Shown here one piece after another: positions 1 through 5,213 of a stretch of 5,521 bases of DNA. The stretch spans positions 1 through 5,521 of the forward strand of contig JANHAK010000098.1 of NCBI GenBank assembly GCA_024464195.1. Reading direction: 5' to 3'. The notes beneath the pieces are model-generated. The model saw nothing but the letters and a program-made list of their open reading frames with translations. It had not been told where the DNA came from and searched no databases. Numbering within the stretch: the stretch's first letter is position 1; the number at the start of each line of letters is the position of its first letter. Source of the DNA: Methanomassiliicoccales archaeon (GTDB lineage Archaea; Thermoplasmatota; Thermoplasmata; Methanomassiliicoccales; JACIVX01). The position numbers were made by a program, and so were the translations under genes.

Positions 1-117
1 GACATTCAACGCAGGATCAGGGCGGTTAAGATCAGAAGTACGAATCACAAGACAGGATACTTCTCTCTGCTTTTCAGCGATGGCGTGTTCAGAGCGACAC
101 AAGTGATTACTGAATGA
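1..117 (+). CDS. 3' end of an unrecognised protein-coding gene (partial)
   Basis: Frame 1 is open from the first base and reads 38 codons to a TGA at 115-117. The tail is basic at first (several Arg/Lys, including the run RRIRAVKIR) and then becomes a mixed hydrophobic segment (GYFSLLFSDGVFRATQVITE) that looks like paired beta strands ending a folded domain. I do not recognise the family. The stop lies 58 bases before the tRNA on the same strand, so the two need not share a transcript. No membrane segment or metal-binding motif is visible in this short piece. That it codes at all is inferred from the open frame and the protein-like composition, because the start and most of the gene are outside the window. 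Confidence 0.5.
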   Translation, partial: DIQRRIRAVKIRSTNHKTGYFSLLFSDGVFRATQVITE

Positions 118-143
118 TAGCCAGTATGAGGAAGACCGTCAAA

Positions 144-151
144 CATTAATA
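144..151 (+). promoter_or_regulatory. Candidate TATA box of the tRNA-Val gene
   Basis: CATTAATA begins 32 bases before the first tRNA base. This is about the distance expected for an archaeal TATA element driving a tRNA transcript with little or no leader. It is the most AT-rich patch in the 58-base gap between the upstream stop codon and the tRNA. The match is by eye only. Confidence 0.35.
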
Positions 152-175
152 GAAGATTGATCTTTTTCGGATTCT

Positions 176-268
176 GGGCTCATGGTCTAGTGGTTATGAC
201 GTCGCCCTCACATGTCATCGGATGGCTGAGAGCGGCGAAGTTCCCCGGTTCGAATCCGGGTGAGCCCA
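176..268 (+). tRNA. tRNA-Val (anticodon CAC) with a 20-nt intron
   Basis: The full cloverleaf can be drawn. The acceptor GGGCTCA (176-182) pairs with TGAGCCC (261-267) and is followed by discriminator A268. The D stem is GTC (185-187) with GAC (198-200). The anticodon stem is TCGCC (202-206) with GGCGA (234-238). The T arm is CCCGG, loop TTCGAAT, CCGGG (244-260). After removing 213-232 the anticodon loop is C-T-C-A-C-A-C, giving anticodon CAC (209-211), which reads the valine codon GUG. The A73 discriminator fits valine. The spliced length is 73 nt and CCA is not encoded (TTT follows A268), as is common in archaea. The gene is convergent with the E1-like gene on the other strand. Confidence 0.95.
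213..232 (+). other. Archaeal tRNA intron at position 37/38 (bulge-helix-bulge)
   Basis: The precursor folds into a textbook bulge-helix-bulge. The anticodon stem is followed by a 4-bp central helix, CTCA (207-210) with TGAG (227-230). A 3-nt bulge CAT (211-213) lies on the 5' strand and a 3-nt bulge AGC (231-233) on the 3' strand. The inner helix GTCA (214-217) pairs with TGGC (223-226) around a 5-nt loop. Cutting after the second base of each bulge removes 213-232 and leaves a normal 7-nt anticodon loop. This is the site recognised by archaeal EndA-type splicing endonuclease. Position 37/38 is the commonest archaeal intron site. Confidence 0.92.
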
Positions 269-298
269 TTTCTCCGCCTCATTCTAGATATGTGTTAT

Positions 299-310
299 TT
301 TGAATTCAAA
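299..310. repeat. 12-bp perfect palindrome in the convergent gap
   Basis: TTTGAATTCAAA is a perfect palindrome 31 bases after the tRNA. A second small symmetric element (ATTTG-t-CAAAT, 315-325) follows directly. The gap 269-437 lies between two genes pointing at each other, so this AT-rich symmetric DNA could take part in ending transcription. It could also be chance in AT-rich sequence. Confidence 0.4.
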
Positions 311-322
311 TGATATTTGTCA

Positions 323-352
323 AATTGAAACATGCAAAGTATTCTTTCAATT
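323..352. repeat. 8-bp inverted repeat with a 14-nt loop
   Basis: AATTGAAA (323-330) and TTTCAATT (345-352) are perfect reverse complements. The stem contains only two G-C type pairs, so an RNA hairpin would be weak. It lies downstream of both flanking genes, the tRNA on + and the E1-like gene on -. A terminator or processing role is possible but unproven. Confidence 0.35.
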
Positions 353-357
353 CAACT

Positions 358-383
358 AAACAGTAGATAAAAACAGTAGATAA
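358..383. repeat. Perfect 13-bp tandem duplication
   Basis: AAACAGTAGATAA occurs twice head to tail, at 358-370 and 371-383, with no mismatch and no spacer. It lies in the convergent non-coding gap 55 bases beyond the stop codon of the E1-like gene. Exact tandem copies of this kind usually reflect recent replication slippage. Confidence 0.85.
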
Positions 384-437
384 TTCGAACTAGCAGTTAA
401 TTTCATTGAATATCCTAAATAAATTCAAATACCCAAA

Positions 438-1544
438 TTAATCACAAAAGACTTGCGACCTGGGAATCGCTAATCCATCGACAATGATTTTCTCGTAAAA
501 GGATAGTGCACTATCGACCTCATCTATACCTTCAATCACCGCTACCCCACTCTTCAGAAAACTGGCTTTTATGCCTCGATCAAAACTGAATGTCACACCG
601 AGTTCTGCGTTTATCTGGATCGTTGCCTTCTCCTGTAATAAGCATGACTTCAGTTCCCCCATATTGATGTTAAGATTATGTCTCGGTGCAATGAGGAGAC
701 TTCTTTTCCCATCCCTTGCGCAGAGTTCGGTAACCAGAGGCTCTTTCAACGGCGATGGTAGCGAATATGATTTGGATCCACAGACTTGGCAGTCCTCAGA
801 CATTTGGATCTCTATCTCATCGAACTTCATGTCCCAAATATCACAACATAACAGCTTGCCAGCTAGCTGAGGCTTTTCTCCAAGTGCAATCCTAACAGCT
901 TCCGAGACTTCAACGCTTGCAATGATTCCTAACACTGATGGGTGAACACCGACAACTGCGCATCTCTCAACATTTGCCTCCTCGATACCTCCTTGGAAAC
1001 ATTCAAGACACGCGCTCTCGTGAGGGATTATAGTCTTCACGGTGCCATACGTCATGATAGCCGCTCCGAAGACGTATGGAATGCGTGCTTTCACACATGC
1101 TCTGTTAATCGCATATCGTGGCGTTATTCGATCCAGGCCGTCTACAACAACATCCATGCCTCTGATCACCTCTTCCGCCGTGCCAGAATTCACTGCAACT
1201 GTCGATGGTTCAATCTCGATCTCCGGATTTAACTCGTGGATTTTTCTTGCCGCAACTTCCACCTTTGGATAGCCCAAGTTACTAACATCATAGAGGTACT
1301 GGCGGTGGAGATTTGACAGCTCGACGACATCACAGTCAACCAAACGAAGATGGCCGATGCCCATCGCCGCTAGCTGAAAAACGACGGGGGATCCCAACCC
1401 GCCTAGGCCCACAACACAGACCTTCGCTTCGATAAGCCGCCGCTGCCCATGATAACCGATCTTATCCAAAACGATCTGGCGCGAGTACCTTTCGATCTCC
1501 TTGTCCGAAAGACGGCGCGGATTTTCCCTCGGCATCGGACTCAT
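438..1544 (-). CDS. ThiF/MoeB/UbaA-type E1-like adenylyltransferase for a sulfur-carrier or ubiquitin-like protein
   Basis: This 368-residue protein should adenylate the C-terminal Gly-Gly of a MoaD/ThiS/SAMP-like small protein in the cytoplasm. That step feeds molybdopterin synthesis, tRNA thiolation or protein tagging. Seen: the family opening DKEIERYSRQI (residues 15-24), nucleotide loop VVGLGGLGSP (44-53), Asp70 at the end of strand 2, LHRQ (79-82, Arg finger), Lys94 in GYPK, and Asp138 in DGLDR. The zinc pairs are C179xxC182 and C252xxC255. Cys195 sits where ThiF carries its acceptor cysteine. Residues ~264-368 form a C-terminal extension (ending near LKSGVAVIEGIDEVDSALSFYEKII) of the kind found on many MoeB-like E1 proteins. 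There is no rhodanese domain. The ATG at 1544 has AAGGAAG 7 nt upstream. The partner protein is not in the window, so the exact pathway is open. Confidence 0.93.
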   Translation of the reverse strand: MSPMPRENPRRLSDKEIERYSRQIVLDKIGYHGQRRLIEAKVCVVGLGGLGSPVVFQLAAMGIGHLRLVDCDVVELSNLHRQYLYDVSNLGYPKVEVAARKIHELNPEIEIEPSTVAVNSGTAEEVIRGMDVVVDGLDRITPRYAINRACVKARIPYVFGAAIMTYGTVKTIIPHESACLECFQGGIEEANVERCAVVGVHPSVLGIIASVEVSEAVRIALGEKPQLAGKLLCCDIWDMKFDEIEIQMSEDCQVCGSKSYSLPSPLKEPLVTELCARDGKRSLLIAPRHNLNINMGELKSCLLQEKATIQINAELGVTFSFDRGIKASFLKSGVAVIEGIDEVDSALSFYEKIIVDGLAIPRSQVFCD

Positions 1545-1546
1545 CC

Positions 1547-1573
1547 CTAATCTTCCTTTCTTAGAATCTCCAT
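1547..1573 (-). CDS. Possible 8-codon leader ORF before the E1-like gene
   Basis: On the minus strand an ATG (complement of 1571-1573) opens the peptide MEILRKED and stops at TAG (complement of 1547-1549). The stop lies two bases before the ATG of the E1-like gene. A strong Shine-Dalgarno sequence, GAGGAG (complement of 1581-1586), sits 7 bases upstream of this mini-ORF. It is a better site than that of the main gene. This geometry would allow termination-reinitiation coupling. It could equally be chance, and no attenuator hairpin or run of a single amino acid is visible. Confidence 0.3.
   Translation of the reverse strand: MEILRKED
1552..1558 (-). promoter_or_regulatory. Ribosome binding site of the E1-like gene
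   Basis: On the minus strand AAGGAAG ends 7 bases before the ATG at 1544. It supports that start over the in-frame ATG three codons later (complement of 1533-1535). It lies inside the possible leader ORF described separately. Confidence 0.55.
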
Positions 1574-1914
1574 ACGCGATCTCCTCGTTGAATCTTTCTC
1601 ATTTGCAGTTATTGAAGTTCACCACTTTCGACCGGATGATGACATTTTGCATTTTTTGTTTTTTTTCGTTTGATTAATTAACTGAATTAAGAATTCGAAT
1701 CCTGTAACCACGAAGCGAAGATCTTTATCCGTATCGGGATGGTCATTGCTCGGATCCAGGAAAGCAAATTTTTGGGAACGTCCGCTCAGCTCACTTAGAA
1801 ATGGTTTGTTGTGAAGCACTATAATAAGATAATTTTCAATAGCATCCTAACTTAAAGAAATTTGAGCAGTTTCTACTTAAAGTAAGAAAGACATGACTTT
1901 AACGGGTGGGAAGG
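1574..1914. other. Divergent intergenic region without a convincing gene
   Basis: These roughly 340 bases separate the E1-like gene (leftward) from the NAD(P)HX repair gene (rightward) and should hold both promoters. Visible content: an SD site at 1581-1586, a T-rich run at about 1651-1668, a TTAATTAA palindrome at 1674-1681, an AATTCGAATC site at 1692-1701, an AT-rich patch at 1821-1837, and two ACTTAAAG copies near the right end. A 66-codon minus-strand reading frame at 1619-1819 starts at GTG without an SD. It has a Lys/Asn-rich tail produced by the T-run, so I do not call it a gene. Confidence 0.6.
1850..1884 (+). promoter_or_regulatory. Candidate promoter/operator of the NAD(P)HX repair gene: two ACTTAAAG copies
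   Basis: ACTTAAAG occurs at 1850-1857 and again at 1875-1882, 25 bases apart. The second copy is the core of a near-palindrome, TACTT-A-AAGTA (1874-1884). The second copy is about 35 bases before the ATG at 1915, so if it acts as the TATA element the transcript would start just before the SD. The upstream copy could be an alternative promoter or a regulator site. The call is by pattern only. Confidence 0.35.
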
Positions 1915-3492
1915 ATGAAAGTAACCACCGTAGCCCAAATGAGAGAGATGGATCGACAAGCCATTGAGAAATACGGAATTGACGAGCTTCTACTTATGGA
2001 AAATGCAGCTCTTGCTGTTTATGAAGTCATTATGAATGAAATGAATGGCGTCGCGGGAAAGAATTTTGTCGTGTTTTGCGGCCCCGGAAACAACGGTGGC
2101 GACGGTCTCGCTGTTGCCAGAAAAATTGATTCAAGCGGAGGCAGAGTCAAGGTATTTCTACTGCGCCAGAAAGATGAGTTCAAGGGGAGCGCAAAAAAGA
2201 ATCTTGAAATGGTCGAACGAAGGAATTTAGAAATTGCTTTGGTCAACTCCCCCGAAGATGCTGCCTCGGCAATTGCACAATGCGATGCGGTCATCGATGC
2301 AATCTTAGGTACCGGTATTGTGAAAGAGGTCTCAGGACTTTTCAAAGAAGTCATCGAACTCATCAATCGCTGCAAGAAGCCAATTTTCAGCGTTGACATT
2401 CCATCGGGTATAAGTGGGGATAGCGGACTCGTGATGGGGGCTGCAGTAAAAGCAAATTACACGATCACATTCGGTCTTCCGAAGATCGGCAATGTCGTTC
2501 ACCCGGGATACGAGCACTCAGGAAAGCTGTTCGTCTCACATATTTCATTTCCTCCAGCACTTTATAATGATGATTCAATAAAGGTCGAGATCAGCATCCC
2601 TCAGGAGATCCCTCCAAGAAAACAGGATGCGCACAAAGGAACTTTTGGTGAGATGCTCTTCATCGCTGGCGCCAGAGCCTATCTCGGTGCTCCTTACTTC
2701 TCAGCAATGAGCTTTCTCAAGGCTGGCGGGGGGTACTCGAGGCTCGCGACGCCGATCTCCGTATCATCCTTCATTGCCAGTAAGGGAAGCGAGATCGTTA
2801 TCATTCCTCAAAAGGAGACCGAGACCGGTAGTATCGCACTCGAGAACAAGGAATCACTGCTCGAACTTGCAAACAAGATGGATATGGTAATCATTGGACC
2901 TGGTCTTTCACTGAATGAAGAGACGCAGGGGTTAGTAAGATGGCTAACTGAAAGAATCGAAAAACCCATTCTCATCGACGGTGACGGTATCACTGCTGTC
3001 GCAAAGAATCTCGACTGCGTTAGAAAAAGGAAAACAACAACAATTCTTACCCCCCATACAGGCGAAATGTCAAGAATCACTGGCATAAAGACTTCCGAAG
3101 TCAGGAAAGATAGGATAGGTATTGTTCAGAAAACGACGAAGGATCTAAATGCAATTATCGTCCTGAAAGAAGGAATCTCATTTATAGGCTATCCCGATGG
3201 CAGGGTCTATATCAACATGACTGGCAACTCAGGCATGTCTACAGCTGGTAGCGGCGATGTTTTGACGGGAAGCATCGCGGCGATGTACGGACTTGGATTG
3301 CCGATTGAGGAAGCTGTGAAAGCTGGCGTTTTCATACATGGACTTGCCGGTGACATGGCCGCAGAAACGATCGGACAGGATGGGATGACAGCACAAGACG
3401 TCCTCAATTTCATGCCAGCAGCGGTCAGATATTATCGAACCCATTATGAGGAGATACGCAGAACTTTCTATGGCAAGATCACTGTCGTCTAA
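1915..3492 (+). CDS. nnrD/nnrE: Bifunctional NAD(P)H-hydrate epimerase / ADP-dependent NAD(P)H-hydrate dehydratase
   Basis: This 525-residue cytoplasmic enzyme repairs hydrated NADH and NADPH. The N-terminal YjeF_N domain interconverts R- and S-NAD(P)HX, and the C-terminal ribokinase-like domain dehydrates the S form using ADP. Seen in the N half (from the ATG at 1915): MREMDRQAIEKYGI at the start, CGPGNNGGDG (55-64), DAILGTG (128-134) and the potassium-site strand DIPSGISGDSG (161-171). Seen in the C half: HKGTFGEMLFIAG (240-252), GPG (328-330), DGDG (355-358), TPHTGEM (379-385), and the nucleotide/catalytic loop NSGMSTAGSGDVLTG (438-452) with catalytic Asp448. The length is normal for the fused form. 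The frame is also open from a GTG at 1906. I prefer the ATG because the family begins right there and GGTG at 1905-1908 makes a suitable SD. No key residue is missing. Confidence 0.96.
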   Translation: MKVTTVAQMREMDRQAIEKYGIDELLLMENAALAVYEVIMNEMNGVAGKNFVVFCGPGNNGGDGLAVARKIDSSGGRVKVFLLRQKDEFKGSAKKNLEMVERRNLEIALVNSPEDAASAIAQCDAVIDAILGTGIVKEVSGLFKEVIELINRCKKPIFSVDIPSGISGDSGLVMGAAVKANYTITFGLPKIGNVVHPGYEHSGKLFVSHISFPPALYNDDSIKVEISIPQEIPPRKQDAHKGTFGEMLFIAGARAYLGAPYFSAMSFLKAGGGYSRLATPISVSSFIASKGSEIVIIPQKETETGSIALENKESLLELANKMDMVIIGPGLSLNEETQGLVRWLTERIEKPILIDGDGITAVAKNLDCVRKRKTTTILTPHTGEMSRITGIKTSEVRKDRIGIVQKTTKDLNAIIVLKEGISFIGYPDGRVYINMTGNSGMSTAGSGDVLTGSIAAMYGLGLPIEEAVKAGVFIHGLAGDMAAETIGQDGMTAQDVLNFMPAAVRYYRTHYEEIRRTFYGKITVV

Positions 3493-3656
3493 CACACTCT
3501 TTCGAAGATTATATGAAACACAATCGAGCTCAGCCTTCACGCGTTCACGTGACGGATGATCGACGATTCGAACTCAGTCACCATTTTATGATTGAAAGAA
3601 TAAGGAAACCGATCACTCTCGGCAACAAACATGAAGTAAATCGATAGTGGATTCGA

Positions 3657-3694
3657 ATCAAAATTCCTGGCGTTCTTATTGCCAGAATTATGAT
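3657..3694 (+). repeat. Imperfect hairpin in the gap before the aldolase-Fae gene
   Basis: Three stacked stems share one axis. ATCA (3657-3660) pairs with TGAT (3691-3694), AATT (3662-3665) with AATT (3686-3689), and CTGGC (3667-3671) with GCCAG (3681-3685). They are interrupted by one A-A mismatch and one bulged C, around a 9-nt loop. That makes 13 pairs in 38 bases. It lies about 165 bases beyond the repair-gene stop and about 45 bases upstream of the next TATA-like box. It could be an RNA 3' structure or a regulator site. No U-run follows, so it is not a bacterial-style terminator. The rest of the gap (3493-3785) holds no gene I can support. Confidence 0.45.
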
Positions 3695-3737
3695 CAATTC
3701 AACTCCGGAAATTATCGCTCGATTGTCCAAACAGGCC

Positions 3738-3749
3738 TTAATTTAATAT
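3738..3749 (+). promoter_or_regulatory. Candidate TATA box of the aldolase-Fae gene
   Basis: TTAATTTAATAT, with core TTTAATAT at 3742-3749, is the clearest TATA-like element in the window. A start of transcription some 25 bases downstream would fall near 3770. That is past the ATG at 3762 but before the SD at 3773-3776, which argues for translation from the ATG at 3786. Confidence 0.5.
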
Positions 3750-3772
3750 CCCTCGTTCTCTATGCAGAGGCA

Positions 3773-3776
3773 GAGG
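3773..3776 (+). promoter_or_regulatory. Ribosome binding site deciding the aldolase-Fae start
   Basis: GAGG (in AGAGGATTGA) lies 9 bases before the ATG at 3786. The in-frame ATG at 3762 has no SD and would add eight residues (MQRQRIEF) not expected before the family's opening strand. Confidence 0.5.
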
Positions 3777-3785
3777 ATTGAATTC

Positions 3786-5213
3786 ATGAGCAAGAAATTC
3801 AGGCTCCGAGGAGTTTATCCCGCTCTCGTTACCCCTTTTGACAAGAAGGAGGAACTTAACGAGGAGGCTTTTCGTGCTCTCATCAGAAGTGTATTCGATC
3901 ACGTCGACGGATTCGTTCCCTGCGGTACAACCGGTGAATTTGAATACATGAGGTACGAAGAGAGAAAACGAATTTTCGACATCTGCATTGACGAAGCAAA
4001 TGGCAAGAAACCTGTCATTGCTGGAACCGGTGATCCTTGTACCCGAAACGTTATCGAGTTGTCAAAGTATGCAGAAGACGCTGGTGCTGACGCTTGCCTT
4101 GTCGTCACACCCTATTTCCTTCATCCCTCCGACAAAGGAATCTATGAACACTTTTACCAGCTATCGCGAGCAGTTGACATTCCAATCATCATGTACAACA
4201 TCCCGCAGGCAGTCGGTGGCTATCTCCCACGGAGAGTTATCGAGGACCTTGCCGAGATCGACAACATCGTCGGTTTGAAAGATTCGTCAGGGAATCTAAC
4301 TTACACAATGGAAGTCCTCGAAAAGGTTGGCGACAAGATCGATATCGTCGTCGGTCATGATGAGGTCGTACTTCCTGCACTCGCAGGAGGATGCAGCGGG
4401 ATGATTCTCGCAAGCGCACAGATTTACCCCGATATCTGGCAAAAGGTTTACAGGGCCGTTAGGGAGGGTAATCTCGCGGAGGCTAGGAAACAGCAGTTGA
4501 AGGTTCAAAAGCTCTCAAGAATTTTCTGCAGGTACGGCGGACCAGTACCAATTAAAATCGCGCTCAAGTACATGGGACTTGATATGGGGAAGACAAGGAG
4601 CCCCCTAAAAGAAGGCGGTGTGATTCTCCACGAAGATCGAGAAGAAATCCGGCTTGAGCTCGAGAAAATCGGCAAGATTCCACTATCTGAGCCGCCAGTT
4701 GAAGCCCCTGAACTTCCCCTCGATAAAAGATTCGAAGATATCGGAATTACTGCAGGTGAAGTCAACAATAATAAGATTCTAGTTGGAAGTGCGTCCGCTG
4801 GTAGTGGCATCAATAAGGTACGCGTCGATCTCATTGCTGGTCGGAAGGACGGGGTTGTCGGCGTCGCTTTCGCAAGCCAACTCGTTTATCTTCGAAGGGG
4901 ATATGAAGCACTACCAGCAATCCTTGAGCCGAATTTATCCGCAAAGCCGTGTTGCCTAATTGTCCCAACGGTCGAGCTCAAGAACCTCCGTCAGGCAAAC
5001 ATCATGTACGGTCCGGCGCAGGCGGGGATCGCGAAAGCGATTGCAGACAAGGTAGAGATTAATGTGATCCCGAAAGATATCATCGACACACATGTTATGC
5101 TCGTTAAAGCCTTCGTGCATCCAAATGCTCTCGAACGAAATATCCTTTACAAGAACTTCTACGACGCGACAGTGGGTGCCATTGATATGGCGTTCGGAAG
5201 GGGGGTGATGTGA
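3786..5213 (+). CDS. Fusion protein: DapA-family Schiff-base aldolase + C-terminal formaldehyde-activating enzyme (Fae) domain
   Basis: The protein has 475 residues; DapA-family enzymes alone have about 290-300 and Fae about 160-170. Residues 1-~295 are a DapA/NAL-type TIM barrel, with GVYPALVTPF (9-18), GTTGE (47-51), PVIAGTG (76-82), YNIP with Tyr137, and GLKDSSG with Schiff-base Lys165. The Arg of the PSRTG motif of dihydrodipicolinate synthase is absent (IPQAVGG), so lysine synthesis is unlikely. A 2-keto acid aldolase or lyase forming or cleaving a pyruvate unit is more likely. A Pro/Glu-rich linker (~297-313) leads to the Fae domain (~328-470). Its blocks are ILVGSASAGSG, VDLIAGRKD, AILEPNLSAKP, YGPAQAG (408-414), IPKD (428-431) and FVHPNA (443-448). 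Fae joins formaldehyde to H4MPT. Its invariant His in VAHIDL is Arg346 here, so activity is uncertain. The gene abuts a DapA paralogue. Both domain assignments are firm; the joint function is inference. Confidence 0.93.
   Translation: MSKKFRLRGVYPALVTPFDKKEELNEEAFRALIRSVFDHVDGFVPCGTTGEFEYMRYEERKRIFDICIDEANGKKPVIAGTGDPCTRNVIELSKYAEDAGADACLVVTPYFLHPSDKGIYEHFYQLSRAVDIPIIMYNIPQAVGGYLPRRVIEDLAEIDNIVGLKDSSGNLTYTMEVLEKVGDKIDIVVGHDEVVLPALAGGCSGMILASAQIYPDIWQKVYRAVREGNLAEARKQQLKVQKLSRIFCRYGGPVPIKIALKYMGLDMGKTRSPLKEGGVILHEDREEIRLELEKIGKIPLSEPPVEAPELPLDKRFEDIGITAGEVNNNKILVGSASAGSGINKVRVDLIAGRKDGVVGVAFASQLVYLRRGYEALPAILEPNLSAKPCCLIVPTVELKNLRQANIMYGPAQAGIAKAIADKVEINVIPKDIIDTHVMLVKAFVHPNALERNILYKNFYDATVGAIDMAFGRGVM
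5202..5209 (+). promoter_or_regulatory. Ribosome binding site of the second DapA-family gene
   Basis: GGGGTGAT lies within the last codons of the aldolase-Fae gene and ends 4 bases before the ATG at 5214. It is an excellent match to the archaeal SD core GGTGAT. Together with the zero-base gap it indicates coupled translation of the two genes from one message. Confidence 0.7.

Noticed and set aside
571..1272. Plus-strand frames of 76-99 codons opposite the E1-like gene
   Set aside because: They are antisense to a gene with every E1 family motif in place, and their translations have no recognisable domain.
1619..1819. 66-codon minus-strand reading frame in the divergent intergenic region
   Set aside because: It starts at GTG with no SD, its Lys/Asn-rich end comes from a T-run, and it resembles no family I know. 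The open frame stretches only nine codons further upstream before a TAG. Chance is the simplest explanation.
1906..1914. GTG start adding three residues to the NAD(P)HX repair enzyme
   Set aside because: The GTG overlaps the GGTG that serves as SD for the ATG at 1915, and the family normally begins at the MKVTTVAQM-like segment.
3536..3553. TTCACG direct repeat and TCACGTGA palindrome after the repair gene
   Set aside because: They are short (6 and 8 bp), with no partner elsewhere in the window and no placement relative to a promoter that suggests a role.
3762..3785. Earlier in-frame ATG giving an 8-residue longer aldolase-Fae protein
   Set aside because: It has no SD and lies upstream of the transcription start expected from the TATA-like box at 3738-3749. 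The ATG at 3786 has GAGG upstream and fits the family's N-terminus.
4505..4834. Ser-rich 109-codon minus-strand frame under the linker and Fae junction
   Set aside because: It is a shadow of the fusion gene's codon pattern with no domain. It does not indicate a break between the two domains.
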